Counted from the first letter of the stretch, positions 1 through 9,363 are shown. The stretch: 64,000 nucleotides of DNA from Burkholderia sp. SRS-W-2-2016 (GCF_001931485.1 NZ_MSDV01000062.1:36824-100823); one strand, 5' to 3'. The notes: generated from the letters alone by a model not told the origin. Program-made: numbers and translations.

Positions 1-45
1 CTACGATGCATTCCGTTGCTTCGTCGCCGGTCCGTTTGGAGAGCA

Positions 46-1110
46 ATGATGCCAGACACACCACGCATGCAGCCGCAGGCGTTTGCGGCTGTCGACACTC
101 AGCAAGGCGAACCGACCCCCGAGCGGCTGCTCCAGTTGGGGATGGGCTTTTGGGCGTCGAGGACGCTGCTGTCCGCGGTCGAGCTCGAAGTGTTTACGCG
201 CCTCGCGCGCGGACCCCTCGATGCCGCGCAAATGGCCGGCGCCCTCGGACTTCATCCACGGGCGGCCGTCGATTTTTTCGATGCTCTGGTCGCGTTGAAC
301 GTGCTCGAACGCGAGGGCGGAATATACGCGAATACACCGGATGCAGCGCTGTTTCTGGACAAGTCGAAGCCCAGCTATGTCGGCGGATTGCTGGAAATGG
401 CCGCCACGCGGTTGTATCCGTTCTGGGGTTCGCTGACCGAGGCCCTTCGCACCGGGCAGCCGCAGAATGAAGCGAAAGACGGTGGAAATCCGTTCGACGC
501 GATCTATCGCGACGAACAGACGCTACGCGGCTTCCTCAAGGCGATGAGCGGCGTTAGTCTGGGCGCGGCGCGAGCGATGGCGCAAAAGTTTCCGTGGCAA
601 AACTACCGTACGTTCATCGACATCGGCACCGCACAAGGCGGATTGCCTGTGCAGATAGCGCTCGCCCATCCGCACCTGACGGGTGGCGGCTTCGATCTGC
701 CGATGGTGGGTCCGGTGTTCGACGAGTACGTGAGGTCGTATGGACTGCAGGATCGGCTGAATTTCTACCCGGGCGACTTCTTCGAGGAGCCATGCCCGGC
801 GGCGGATGTGCTCGTGATGGGGCATATCCTCCACGACTGGGACCTTGAGCAGAAGCGCAAACTCCTCGCGAAGTGCCATGCGGCGCTGCCACCGGGCGGG
901 TGCCTGATCGTCTACGACGCGGTTATCGACGACGAGCGCAGACAGAATGCGTTCGGCCTACTGATGAGTCTGAACATGCTGATTGAAACACCCGGCGGAT
1001 TCGACTACACCGGCGCTCAGTGTTGTGAATGGATGACCGAGGCCGGCTTCACGCAGGTGCGCGTCGAGCCGCTCAATGGCCCGGATTCGATGGTGATCGG
1101 AATCAGGTAG
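46..1110 (+). CDS. SAM-dependent O-methyltransferase (methyltransf_2 / hydroxyneurosporene-MT type)
   Basis: Predicted class I methyltransferase of about 354 residues that would move a methyl group from S-adenosylmethionine to a small hydroxylated substrate. The N-terminal part (LLQLGMGFWASRTLLSAVEL) is the winged-helix dimerisation domain of plant/bacterial small-molecule O-methyltransferases. The SAM-binding core follows with IDIGTAQGGLPVQIA as motif I, then GGFDLP and GDFFEEPCP, and the family-typical HILHDWDLEQ and LLAKCHAALPPGG strings. ATG at 46 or 49 is preceded by GGAGAG; 49 has the better spacing. The substrate cannot be told. A GC-rich hairpin lies just after the stop. Confidence 0.8.
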   Translation: MMPDTPRMQPQAFAAVDTQQGEPTPERLLQLGMGFWASRTLLSAVELEVFTRLARGPLDAAQMAGALGLHPRAAVDFFDALVALNVLEREGGIYANTPDAALFLDKSKPSYVGGLLEMAATRLYPFWGSLTEALRTGQPQNEAKDGGNPFDAIYRDEQTLRGFLKAMSGVSLGAARAMAQKFPWQNYRTFIDIGTAQGGLPVQIALAHPHLTGGGFDLPMVGPVFDEYVRSYGLQDRLNFYPGDFFEEPCPAADVLVMGHILHDWDLEQKRKLLAKCHAALPPGGCLIVYDAVIDDERRQNAFGLLMSLNMLIETPGGFDYTGAQCCEWMTEAGFTQVRVEPLNGPDSMVIGIR

Positions 1111-1112
1111 AA

Positions 1113-1134
1113 GCGCGGAGTGCGTGTTCCGCGC
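1113..1134 (+). terminator. GC-rich hairpin after the O-methyltransferase gene
   Basis: GCGCGGA (1113-1119) pairs perfectly with TCCGCGC (1128-1134) over an 8-base loop, two bases after the TAG stop. There is no U-tract, so it may only be a weak terminator or an mRNA 3' end stabiliser. Confidence 0.4.
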
Positions 1135-1272
1135 GATTCGACTCCCGCCGCATGACCCCGCACCGATCGCACCCGTGTGCGTGCCCACCCGTTGCGAAGC
1201 GTATGTGCCTCCGCACGACCCTTGGGGGCAGGGCAGTTCGCGGATCATGCGGCCTGGTCGACTGTTTCAAAC

Positions 1273-2409
1273 TCAACGGACAACCGTTTTATCGAACCAT
1301 TCCCCGTTCTGATACTGGCGAACCGTAATGGCGCCATTGCGAATATCGCCTTTGTCATCGAACTGGATGTGCCCGGTCACACCGTCGAACGAGTCGCCGC
1401 GCAGCTTTGAAATATAGACCTTCGGATCGGTGGATCCCGCCGCCTGCATTGCATTCGCCATGGCCATTACCGCGTCGTACGCATAGGGGGCATACAGTTG
1501 TACCGGGGTGCCAAAGCGACCCTGGAAGCGTTTGAAGAAGACGGATCCTTGCGGCATGCTCGCAGCCGGAACGCCGGCGAGAGTGCAGTAGACGTTCCCG
1601 TTCATCGCCGAGCCGGCAAGCTTGATGTACTGCGGCGTGCAGGCCGCATCCCCGGCAATAATCACAGCCTTGATGCCGAGCTTGCGGGCCTGCTGTGTAA
1701 AGGCAGCCGCGGAAGTGTCCACGCTCGCAAAGACGATCCCGTCCGGAGCGTGGCTTTTGATCGAGGTGAGCAGCGCCATCCAGTTGGTCGTTTTGTCAGT
1801 CCCATATTCGCGATCGACTACCTCGCCTCCCGCTGCCTTGACGGCCTTGTTCACTTCGTCTGCGAGCCCCTGACCATATGCGGTGCGGTCATCGACGATA
1901 GCCACCTTGCGCGCCTTCAAATCCTTGACCATGTAGGTGCCGATGACCGTTCCCTGACGCTCGTCGTTGGCAACCATGCGGAACACAGTCTTGAAGCCTT
2001 GAGCCGTCAAGGTCGGATTGGTGGCGGACTCGGTAATCATCGGGATGCCGGCATCGGCATAAACCTTCGAAGCGGGAATCGACGTCCCCGAGTTCTGGTG
2101 GCCAACCACGCCGACGACATGATCGTCAACGAGCTTCTGCGCCACGGTGACGGCCGTCTTCGGATCAGCTGCATCGTCCTGGGTATCGAGGACAAATGTC
2201 ACCTGCTGACCGCCGATCTTCAGCTTGCGCGCGTTGAGATCTTCAATGGCGAGCCGAACGCCGTTTTCGCTGTCTTTTCCAATGTGGGCGATTTCCCCGG
2301 TAAGCGGAGACGCCTGCCCGATCTTGACGGTGACATCGCTGTACGCCGCGGTCGAACCCAGAACGAAGCCGCAGCCAACCACGGCAATCGAAAGTTGTGA
2401 GAGTCGCAT
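1273..2409 (-). CDS. Periplasmic substrate-binding protein of a branched-chain-amino-acid-type (HAAT) ABC transporter
   Basis: A 378-residue LivJ/LivK-like type I periplasmic binding protein. The start MRLSQLSIAVVGCGFV is followed by a signal peptide ending near STAAYS. The mature protein begins DVTVKIGQASPLTGEIAHIG, the hallmark opening of this family, and carries GVVGHQNSGTSIPASKVYAD, where ligand main-chain contacts usually lie. Length is normal. No permease or ATPase genes are adjacent, so it is either an orphan binding protein or works with a Liv system elsewhere. Its position next to the Lrp, amidohydrolase and ammonia-lyase genes suggests an amino-acid or N-acyl amino-acid ligand, but that is inference. 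I chose the ATG at 2409 because upstream residues are not signal-like. Confidence 0.85.
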   Translation of the reverse strand: MRLSQLSIAVVGCGFVLGSTAAYSDVTVKIGQASPLTGEIAHIGKDSENGVRLAIEDLNARKLKIGGQQVTFVLDTQDDAADPKTAVTVAQKLVDDHVVGVVGHQNSGTSIPASKVYADAGIPMITESATNPTLTAQGFKTVFRMVANDERQGTVIGTYMVKDLKARKVAIVDDRTAYGQGLADEVNKAVKAAGGEVVDREYGTDKTTNWMALLTSIKSHAPDGIVFASVDTSAAAFTQQARKLGIKAVIIAGDAACTPQYIKLAGSAMNGNVYCTLAGVPAASMPQGSVFFKRFQGRFGTPVQLYAPYAYDAVMAMANAMQAAGSTDPKVYISKLRGDSFDGVTGHIQFDDKGDIRNGAITVRQYQNGEWFDKTVVR

Positions 2410-2687
2410 GATGGTGAACCCGGATGGAGTGAAAGGACGCCGTAGCGTGCTGGCCGAACCCACCTGGCAACAACACCCGACGCGCCTTACCATCGTATTC
2501 ACGTACCGATATCGACAAAATTCCGAGTGACGGCTGATACGCAATTACTTATCGATATGCCGGGCAGTAACGAGAAAATATTCACCACGGTCATCCACGG
2601 CCTTGAGCGAAGCGCGGTTTGGCTTTGTGAATGCGGTGCATCGCGCGGAGCGTAGCTTACCGCACCGTACCGTACCGGCAACCGGCG

Positions 2688-3173
2688 CTATTGCTCCTCG
2701 CCCGGCAGGAGGACAGGAACCTCAAGACCAACCTTGACGCGACTCATCGCCACCAGCGTCTTGAAACGCTTCACGTTGTTGTTCGAAAAGAAAAGTTGCC
2801 GCGTCAGCTGGTTGTACTGCTCCATGTCGCGGACTGAAAGTATCAGTACGAAGTCGGATTCGCCGGTGACGTAGTAGCACTGCTGAATATGAGGACACTG
2901 CGAAAACGTTCGCTTCATCGCATCGAGCATGTCGATCTTTTCGCTTTCCACTTCGACAAGCACAACCACAGTGATGGGATGGTCGACCTTCTCCGGCGCA
3001 ACCACGGCGACATAGCGATCGATAACCCCGTCTTCGGAGAGCCGCCGCAACCGCCGGTTGACAGCCGCCGTGGATAGATTAACGCGCGCACCCAGTTCGT
3101 TTTGCGGCATTTGTGCGTCGCGCTGTATTTCAGCCAGCAGCTTGCGGTCGAACAGGTCCAGATCCGATGCCAT
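2688..3173 (-). CDS. Lrp/AsnC-family transcriptional regulator
   Basis: A 161-residue feast/famine regulator. The N-terminal helix-turn-helix reads LDRKLLAEIQRD-type helix 1, then MPQNELGARVNLSTAAVNRR, with the recognition helix in STAAVNRRLRRL. The C-terminal RAM domain includes VVLVEVESEK, CYYVTGESDFVLILSV and ends VKVGLEVPV, all typical. ATG at 3173 has AAGGA seven bases upstream. It is divergent from the amidohydrolase at 3325 and probably controls that gene and the ammonia-lyase in response to an amino acid ligand. Confidence 0.93.
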   Translation of the reverse strand: MASDLDLFDRKLLAEIQRDAQMPQNELGARVNLSTAAVNRRLRRLSEDGVIDRYVAVVAPEKVDHPITVVVLVEVESEKIDMLDAMKRTFSQCPHIQQCYYVTGESDFVLILSVRDMEQYNQLTRQLFFSNNNVKRFKTLVAMSRVKVGLEVPVLLPGEEQ

Positions 3174-3200
3174 AGAAAATTCCTTCCGAGACGCAATTTT

Positions 3201-3227
3201 TTTGCGATATAGGCTCCTATTTTGCGA
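3201..3227. promoter_or_regulatory. Candidate Lrp-type operator in the divergent promoter
   Basis: The region between the lrp-like gene and the M20 gene holds a perfect inverted repeat ATAGG-CT-CCTAT (3209-3220) flanked by two direct copies of TTTGCGA (3201-3207 and 3221-3227) spaced 20 bases apart, two helical turns. This suits multimeric Lrp binding. No experimental support. Confidence 0.4.
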
Positions 3228-3324
3228 CCATTTTCACCGCTTGCGCAATACGATCTACAGGTACGGGTTGAATGCGTTTTCGCGCTAGAGCGGCGCCCCA
3301 CAACGAGATCGAGGAAGACAAAAG

Positions 3325-4485
3325 ATGGAAGCTACACTTCAGAGCCAACTCAAGGGATGGCGGCAATACCTGCACCAAAGACCCGAAACGGGTTTCGAGG
3401 AAATCCATACGTCCGACTACGTTGCGCAGATCCTGCGCACCCTCGGGCTCGAAGTCCACCGGGGCATCGGCGGAACCGGCGTCGTGGCGAACCTGACCGT
3501 TGGCGATGGCCAGCGCGCGATTGGCATTCGCGCCGACATGGACGCGCTGAACATTGCCGAAAATGCGCCCGGTCGGCCGCACGCATCCGTCAACAACGGA
3601 AAGATGCATGCATGCGGTCACGACGGCCATATGTCGATGGTGCTGGGCGCTGCCCGCTTGCTCGCTGAAAAAAAGGATTTCAACGGCACGGTGCGATTCA
3701 TATTTCAACCGGCGGAAGAGCATGGCCGGGGTGCCAAGGCCATGATGGCCGATGGACTGTTCGAGCGTTTTCCGATTGACGCCATTTTCGGCGCGCACAA
3801 CATGCCCGGAATGCCCGCCGGTAGCTTCGCGACGCGCGCGGGCGGAATCATGGGCAGCGAAGACAATTTCGTCATTCACGTCAAAGCACGTGGCACCCAT
3901 GCGGCACGCCCTCACATGGGTGTCGATCCGATCGTCATCGCAGCGCAGATTGTGCTTGCCTTGCAGACGATCGTCTCGCGCAATCTCGATCCGGGTGAGC
4001 AGGCAGTTATCTCGTGCACCGAATTCATTACGGACGGCATCCGCAACGTCATCCCTTCGAACGTGACCATCAAGGGTGATACGCGAAGCTACTCTCCGGC
4101 GGTGCAGGCGCTGCTGGCAACTCGCATGCGTGAAGTCAGCGAGGGCATCTGCCGCGCCCATGGAGCGGAGTGCTATTTCGAGTACACACACGAATTTGTT
4201 CCGACCGTGAACTCGGAAGACTATGTGGACGTCGCGCTGCAGGCGGCGCGCAATATCGCGGGGGAGACGCTCGTCACCGCGGATGTCGCGCCAATGATGA
4301 CTTCCGAAGACTTCGGCGCTTTTCTGATGCACGTCCCCGGCAATTTCATGTTCATTGGCAACGGCGACAAACCCGAGCGCGGAGGCATTCCGCTGCACAA
4401 CGCATCCTACGATTTCAACGACGACATTCTTGAATCTGGCGCCCGCTATTTCGCAGAGGTTGCGAGGCTTCAATTGCCACGGTGA
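3325..4485 (+). CDS. M20-family amidohydrolase / aminoacylase-like metallopeptidase
   Basis: A 386-residue hydrolase of the peptidase M20D group (hippurate hydrolase, N-acyl-L-amino acid amidohydrolase), which splits an amide to release a free amino acid. Metal-binding and catalytic motifs are present: GIRADMDAL, MHACGHDGHMSM and FQPAEEHGRGAKAM (E-E pair), with the lid-domain His in GTHAARPHMGVDP and the distal HNASYDFND. It lies in the same direction as, and 142 bases before, the diaminopropionate ammonia-lyase, as ygeY lies by ygeX in E. coli. A reasonable inference is deacylation of an N-acyl-diaminopropionate that feeds the lyase. Confidence 0.88.
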   Translation: MEATLQSQLKGWRQYLHQRPETGFEEIHTSDYVAQILRTLGLEVHRGIGGTGVVANLTVGDGQRAIGIRADMDALNIAENAPGRPHASVNNGKMHACGHDGHMSMVLGAARLLAEKKDFNGTVRFIFQPAEEHGRGAKAMMADGLFERFPIDAIFGAHNMPGMPAGSFATRAGGIMGSEDNFVIHVKARGTHAARPHMGVDPIVIAAQIVLALQTIVSRNLDPGEQAVISCTEFITDGIRNVIPSNVTIKGDTRSYSPAVQALLATRMREVSEGICRAHGAECYFEYTHEFVPTVNSEDYVDVALQAARNIAGETLVTADVAPMMTSEDFGAFLMHVPGNFMFIGNGDKPERGGIPLHNASYDFNDDILESGARYFAEVARLQLPR

Positions 4486-4627
4486 CACCCCCTGTTGAAG
4501 CTGACCGGTGTGAAATGAAATTGCGTCGGGCATCTTCTGGCGTGCCTCTACATCTGGACCGGCTCGTCCTCCTCGATATTGCCTGAGCGGCCCTGAACAT
4601 TTTTAGCCTCATTTGGAGATTGAGATC

Positions 4628-5932
4628 GTGTTGATTCACAACCAGAATGCGGAGCGAAGCCCGTATCCGTCGGAGTTAAAAGAGATCCTGAGCATCGAGA
4701 AAGCGCAGGAAAGTCGTGCATGGCTTCTCGGCTGGGACAAGATCGCGTCCAACGCGACCCCCCTCTATGAGTTGCCTGGCCTGGCAAAAAAGCTGGGTGT
4801 GGGCTCACTGAGTATCAAGGACGAGTCGGTGCGGTCGGAACTGGGCAGCTTCAAGGCGCTCGGCGCGCCCATCGCGCTCGTCCGTCTGATTCTGCGCGCG
4901 TGGCCCGATCAGAAGCTGGATCCCGTCGCAATGTTCGAAGGCAAATACCGTGAGATGTTGACGCATTTCACGGTCGTCAGCGCGACGGACGGCAATCACG
5001 GAAAAGGGCTGGCCGCGGCCGCCCAGGCAATTGGGTGCCATTGCGTGATTGTGTTGCACGCGAATGTCAGCGTGGAGCGGGAACAGGCGATTGCCGCTTA
5101 TGGCGCAGAAATCGTCCGGATCAAAGGCAACTATGATGAATCGGTGGAAGAAGCCGCGCGGCTTGCGAAGGCGAACGGCTGGCACGTGGTGTCGGATACG
5201 TCGTACGAAGGATACGAAGATATCCCACGCGATGTCATGCAGGGATACGGCGTAATCGCAGCCGAAATAATCGAACAGACAGATTCCAAAGCCGACAAGC
5301 CCGCGTTCACTCATGTTGTTCTGCAAGGTGGTGTGGGTGGCCTCGCGGCCGGCCTGATCAGTTTTTTCTGGGAGTTTCACGGTTCGCATCGACCGCGCTT
5401 TATCGTTGTGGAACCTCAGCAGGCAGACTGCCTGCTGCAGAGCGCTATCGCCGGCCGCCCGTCACGTGCGACCGGGGCAATCGACTCGGTGATGGCCGGG
5501 CTCGCTTGCGGCGAGACATCGCCGCTCGCCTGGCGGTTCCTGCAACCCACCGTCGATGAATTCATGACCATCACGGACGACGACGCGGTGGCAGCCATGC
5601 GTACGCTGGCCTGCGGGAGCGAAGGCGATATGCCGATCGTCGCCGGAGAGTCGGGAGTAGCAGGTCTCGCCGGGATCACCGCGCTGCTGGCCGATCGGAA
5701 CTTGCGGGCGCGGGCAGGGTTGGACAAGAACGCGTCTGTGCTGCTGATCAACACCGAGGGCGCTACCGCGCCCGAGACATATCGAGAGCTCGTCGGCCAA
5801 AGCGCCGAAGCGGTAGTAGAACGCCAGAGCGAATGGCTGGACGATGGTCGACTGCACATGGTGCAGGAAGACTGGCTGACTGACCGCTGCGGGTCGAATA
5901 CGGAAACCCATCGATCGACGGGTCCGCAGTGA
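4628..5932 (+). CDS. dpaL: 2,3-diaminopropionate ammonia-lyase (PLP enzyme)
   Basis: A fold-type II PLP enzyme of about 434 residues that would convert 2,3-diaminopropionate to pyruvate and two ammonia. The Schiff-base lysine lies in SELGSFKALGAP, the substrate/PLP-binding loop is SATDGNHGKGLA, and a glycine-rich phosphate cup appears in VVLQGGVGGLAAG. AGLACGETSPLAW and NTEGATAPETY are characteristic of DpaL/YgeX. The start is uncertain: a TTG exists at 4613, but GTG at 4628 has GGAG nine bases upstream and is preferred. It probably shares a transcript with the M20 hydrolase. Confidence 0.88.
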   Translation: MLIHNQNAERSPYPSELKEILSIEKAQESRAWLLGWDKIASNATPLYELPGLAKKLGVGSLSIKDESVRSELGSFKALGAPIALVRLILRAWPDQKLDPVAMFEGKYREMLTHFTVVSATDGNHGKGLAAAAQAIGCHCVIVLHANVSVEREQAIAAYGAEIVRIKGNYDESVEEAARLAKANGWHVVSDTSYEGYEDIPRDVMQGYGVIAAEIIEQTDSKADKPAFTHVVLQGGVGGLAAGLISFFWEFHGSHRPRFIVVEPQQADCLLQSAIAGRPSRATGAIDSVMAGLACGETSPLAWRFLQPTVDEFMTITDDDAVAAMRTLACGSEGDMPIVAGESGVAGLAGITALLADRNLRARAGLDKNASVLLINTEGATAPETYRELVGQSAEAVVERQSEWLDDGRLHMVQEDWLTDRCGSNTETHRSTGPQ

Positions 5933-5973
5933 CACGGCACATTCATCTACGACCAAATCGAACCGCACTAAAT

Positions 5974-6945
5974 TCAGTGCGACGACACATAAACCGCATC
6001 AGCAAATACTTCCGGGATCGCGAAGCTCTCGCGCATACGCTTAGCCTCCGCGGCCGGCGTCAAGCCGAACAGACGCCGGAACTCCCGGCTGAACTGAGAC
6101 GGGCTCGCGTAACCCACCGCATGTCCGGCGGCCTCCGCGGTCAGATCCTTGCGCACCATTAACAGGCGAGCCTGATGAAGACGTGTCGACTTCACGTATT
6201 GCATTGGCGACACCTGCGTAATTGCCTTGAAGTGGCTGTGGAAGCTCGGAATGCTCATGCCCGCTTCGTCGGCCAGTTGCCTGACATTGAGGGGCTGCGC
6301 ATAGCTCGCATGAATCAGGCGCAGTGAGCGGCCTATCTGGCCGAACTGTCCTCGCATCGCCAAAGCCTCGCGCAACGAGCTTCCCTGGGCGCCGGTGAGT
6401 ACCCGGAAATACAGTTCACGCAGTAGTCCGGCGCCCAATACAGCAGCTTCGAGCGGTCGATGCATCGCCTCGAGGAAGCGCAGCACGGACGCTTGCATCG
6501 CGTCATCCATCGGCGTCGACATCATGCTACGAGGTGTTGGTGCGCGCTCCGCCGTACCTTCGCGATCGATCCGCTCCGCAAGTTCGGCGGCCAGGGCGAA
6601 ATCGAGGTGCAGATACAGCGCGAGCAGTGGGCGTTCCTCGGTTGCGTCGGTTTCCATGCTGAACGGCACAGGCACGGACACAGCCAGGTAGTGAAACTCG
6701 TCGTACAGGTACAGCTCGTCGCCGAAATAACCTCGCTTGCGGCCCTGGCAGACGATCACGATACCGGGGTCGTACAGAACGGGCGTACGCGATAGCGCTC
6801 TGTTCGACCGCAAGATGCGGACGCTGGGCAGTGCCGTCAGGTTGTAGCCCTCGTCGGGCGCTAACGCGCGTAGCAGGGCAACCATGCGTTTCTGGTTTCG
6901 CGAGGATAGAGTCGGAGGCGGGCTCGACCCGAGTAGAGTGATCAT
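5974..6945 (-). CDS. AraC-family transcriptional regulator
   Basis: About 323 residues. The N-terminal half matches the AraC_N (cupin-like) sensor found in YqhC-type regulators, with VCQGRKRGYFGDELYLYDE and the VPVPFSMET loop. The C-terminal half has two helix-turn-helix motifs: NVRQLADEAGMSIPSFHSHF and TAEAAGHAVGYASPSQFSRE, followed by FRRLFGLTPAAEAKRMRE. It is divergent from the SDR gene at 7040 and probably regulates it. A TTG start at 6957 is also possible; ATG at 6945 was chosen by family length. Confidence 0.9.
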   Translation of the reverse strand: MITLLGSSPPPTLSSRNQKRMVALLRALAPDEGYNLTALPSVRILRSNRALSRTPVLYDPGIVIVCQGRKRGYFGDELYLYDEFHYLAVSVPVPFSMETDATEERPLLALYLHLDFALAAELAERIDREGTAERAPTPRSMMSTPMDDAMQASVLRFLEAMHRPLEAAVLGAGLLRELYFRVLTGAQGSSLREALAMRGQFGQIGRSLRLIHASYAQPLNVRQLADEAGMSIPSFHSHFKAITQVSPMQYVKSTRLHQARLLMVRKDLTAEAAGHAVGYASPSQFSREFRRLFGLTPAAEAKRMRESFAIPEVFADAVYVSSH

Positions 6946-7039
6946 AGTTTTGTGCAAGAAAAATAGCGAAATCCGTCTTAAGTTACCGCGTTCGTCAGAT
7001 TAGTATGCACTCTCCAATCGACATTCGGGAGAAGCTTCA

Positions 7040-7873
7040 ATGGCATCCAGCAAAACGTTGCTCATCACCGGCGTCAGCAGCGGCTTCGGTCGCGCGCTCG
7101 CACAGGAAGCGCTGGCGGTGGGGCACAAGGTCGTCGGTACCGTGAGAAGTGCCCAGGCAAAGCGTGAATTCGAGGCCCTGTCCGCGACTGCCGCTTCCGC
7201 AGTCGTGCTCGACGTAACCGACTTCGACGCGATCGACGGCGTGGTGGCGAAAATCGAGGCTGACGCCGGACCGCTCGATGTACTCGTCAACAATGCGGGC
7301 TACGGCCACGAGGGCATCATGGAGGAATCACCGCTGTCGGATATGCGCCGGCAGTTCGATGTGAATGTATTTGGTGCGGTCGCGATGATGAAGGCCGTTC
7401 TGCCATTCATGCGTGAGCGCCGCCGCGGCCACATTCTGAATATCACATCGATGGGCGGCTATATCACGATGCCTGGCATCGCTTACTACTGCGGCAGCAA
7501 GTTTGCGTTGGAGGGGATCTCCGAGGCGCTTGGCAAAGAGGTCAAGCCGTTCGGTATTGCGGTGACGGCCGTGGCGCCGGGCTCATTTCGCACTGACTGG
7601 GCAGGTCGGTCGATGGCGCGCACCCCGCGCTCGATTCCGGATTACGACGGTATTTTTAATCCGATCCGCCAGGCGCGCGAGGAAAAAAGCGGCAAGCAAT
7701 TGGGCGATCCGAGGAAAGCGGCGCGCGCAATGCTGGCCGCCATTGCGGCGGAATCTCCGCCCGCGCATCTTTTGCTCGGTAGTGATGCACTCGGGCTCGT
7801 TCGAAACAAGTTATCGGTATTGAACGAGGAAATCAGTACGTGGGAGGAGATCACTGTTTCTACGGACGGCTGA
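7040..7873 (+). CDS. Short-chain dehydrogenase/reductase
   Basis: A 277-residue classical SDR. The cofactor motif is TGVSSGFGRAL, followed by NNAGYGHEG, the catalytic Ser in NITSMGG and YYCGSKFAL giving Tyr-x3-Lys. The extra C-terminal segment (HLLLGSDALGLVRNKL) is typical of the oxidoreductases paired with YqhC-type AraC regulators. Strong GGGAG ribosome site upstream. Substrate unknown; aldehyde or ketone detoxification is plausible from the AraC pairing. Confidence 0.88.
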   Translation: MASSKTLLITGVSSGFGRALAQEALAVGHKVVGTVRSAQAKREFEALSATAASAVVLDVTDFDAIDGVVAKIEADAGPLDVLVNNAGYGHEGIMEESPLSDMRRQFDVNVFGAVAMMKAVLPFMRERRRGHILNITSMGGYITMPGIAYYCGSKFALEGISEALGKEVKPFGIAVTAVAPGSFRTDWAGRSMARTPRSIPDYDGIFNPIRQAREEKSGKQLGDPRKAARAMLAAIAAESPPAHLLLGSDALGLVRNKLSVLNEEISTWEEITVSTDG

Positions 7874-8006
7874 GGAACCGCCATTCACTGTCGCGTGCAG
7901 TTCATTGCATCGGGATCGACGCGACAGCAGGTGCATCACCCGCTCCAGGCATTGCTCGATCATGTGCGTAATGGATGTTGATGACCGACTGAATTCGACA
8001 CGGCGA

Positions 8007-8052
8007 GCGCCGGCATGACGCCGGCGCGGTATGCGGCAGGACGCGCCGCATA
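8007..8052. terminator. Twin hairpins between convergent genes
   Basis: Two perfect GC-rich hairpins stand side by side: GCGCCGGC (8007-8014) with GCCGGCGC (8020-8027), and TATGCGGC (8030-8037) with GCCGCATA (8045-8052). They lie between the SDR gene ending at 7873 (plus) and the luxR gene ending at 8097 (minus), the position of a bidirectional terminator. Confidence 0.5.
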
Positions 8053-8096
8053 CGCGTACGGCGCCGCTACGACAGGCCGACGCTCGCCGCGAGTCG

Positions 8097-8789
8097 TTAG
8101 TAGATGATGCCGAGCAGCACTGCCTTGACGATGGCTTGCGTCTTGTTCACCGAGTTGAGCTTCTCCATGATGTTTTGCATGTGGAAGGTAATGGTCCGCT
8201 CCGATATGGAAAGAATGGAAGCAATTTCCAGCGCGGTTTTGCCGTCAGCGGCCCATTTCAGTACTTCCTTCTCACGCGTGGTGAACGGTCCGGTGTGCGT
8301 CGAGGCCGTAGCCGCGGGTGCGTCGACCAGGCGCGAATTCACCGCGTGAGCCGCGTGCGCCAGATAGATCAGTCTGCTTTCCGTTGCGGCGAGCTCTAGC
8401 TCGGAAATGCTGTCCGCACTGCGCGACACGCTCCACATCGCGATTCGTCCGTGCTTGTCGCGGATGGGCTGGGACCAGCCGTGCGCGAGGCCGTGCGCCT
8501 TCGCTTCCTGCCAGAACGGTTCGTCCACGCATGCATCGACCGGCCATACGAGCGGCGATGTATAGATCAACGCGTAACGGACGACCGGGTCGCGTACGAA
8601 ATAATTTCCGTTCAGGTAGCGCTGTCGCCAGGACTCGGGATAGGTGTTGCGCGTAATGAACGTGGGCCGGGTCACCGGCAACGGATCGCGTGCGCCATAC
8701 GCGCACATGTCAAAATCAAGCGCGCGGGCCTGGGCCGCAACGATGTCGAATATCTCATCAAAGCTTTGCGCGCGCGACAACGTCGTCAT
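8097..8789 (-). CDS. LuxR-family quorum-sensing regulator with autoinducer-binding domain
   Basis: A 230-residue LuxR-type receptor for acyl-homoserine lactone. The autoinducer domain has the conserved Trp54, Tyr58, Asp67, Pro68 and Trp82 in the TraR-like pattern W-x3-Y...DP...W. The C-terminal GerE helix-turn-helix is FTTREKEVLKWAADGKT followed by EIASILSISERTITFHMQNI. ATG at 8789 was chosen since upstream residues are not family-like. It sits at the far end of the cluster from the luxI gene (20689-21294) and is the likely partner receptor controlling the biosynthetic genes. Confidence 0.9.
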   Translation of the reverse strand: MTTLSRAQSFDEIFDIVAAQARALDFDMCAYGARDPLPVTRPTFITRNTYPESWRQRYLNGNYFVRDPVVRYALIYTSPLVWPVDACVDEPFWQEAKAHGLAHGWSQPIRDKHGRIAMWSVSRSADSISELELAATESRLIYLAHAAHAVNSRLVDAPAATASTHTGPFTTREKEVLKWAADGKTALEIASILSISERTITFHMQNIMEKLNSVNKTQAIVKAVLLGIIY

Positions 8790-9363
8790 GACGTCTTCTC
8801 TCCATGGATCCACAGCAGTCTCCAAATAGCGTGTAGTGTCAAACGCACGCGATCGATGACGACCAGCTCGCGTGCGTTGGCGACATGTTCGCCGCGCATG
8901 AATCAGAGAGGCTCTAGCCCGCGCGCAAAACGTTGATTTCGGAGGGCGCGGCGTGTCGATATCGAACGGCTGAATCAATCACGGGAAAAGGCGTGAAGTA
9001 CGTCGATTGTTTCCGGCGACGTGATGTACTCGGTTCCGGCCGGATGCCGTTGTGTTTATTGTTTTTGAAAGGCTCGTTGATCGTGGCGTGGCGCCCGAGT
9101 GCGTTGCGAATGCCTTCGCCGGCGCCAGGCGCGAATTTCCCGCAGGTGCGTGATGCAGTCGCGGTCCCGTTGCCCGCGTACGACGGCGACCTCGGCGTCC
9201 GCTTCGCCAAGGGCCGAGTCTCCACCGGTGCGCTCGATCGTTGTGCCGTCGCGCGTTGTCGACGGGGGCGTAGGACGAGCCGCGAGGTCTGCTTGTCGGC
9301 TAGGTGCCTCTGGTCTGACGCACGCACGCCACCGGTTTCATGCGATACGCCATCACTGCGCGC
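8790..9363. other. Intergenic region upstream of luxR, no gene seen
   Basis: No reading frame here shows recognisable protein features. It should hold the luxR promoter. An 11-base inverted repeat, AACGCACGCGA (8842-8852) and TCGCGTGCGTT (8868-8878), lies about 53 bases before the luxR start. No CTG-N10-CAG lux box was found. Confidence 0.6.
8842..8878. promoter_or_regulatory. 11-bp inverted repeat upstream of luxR
   Basis: AACGCACGCGA and its exact reverse complement are separated by 15 bases, 53 to 89 bases before the luxR start codon. It could be an operator for a regulator of luxR or a stem in the 5' leader. Confidence 0.35.
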
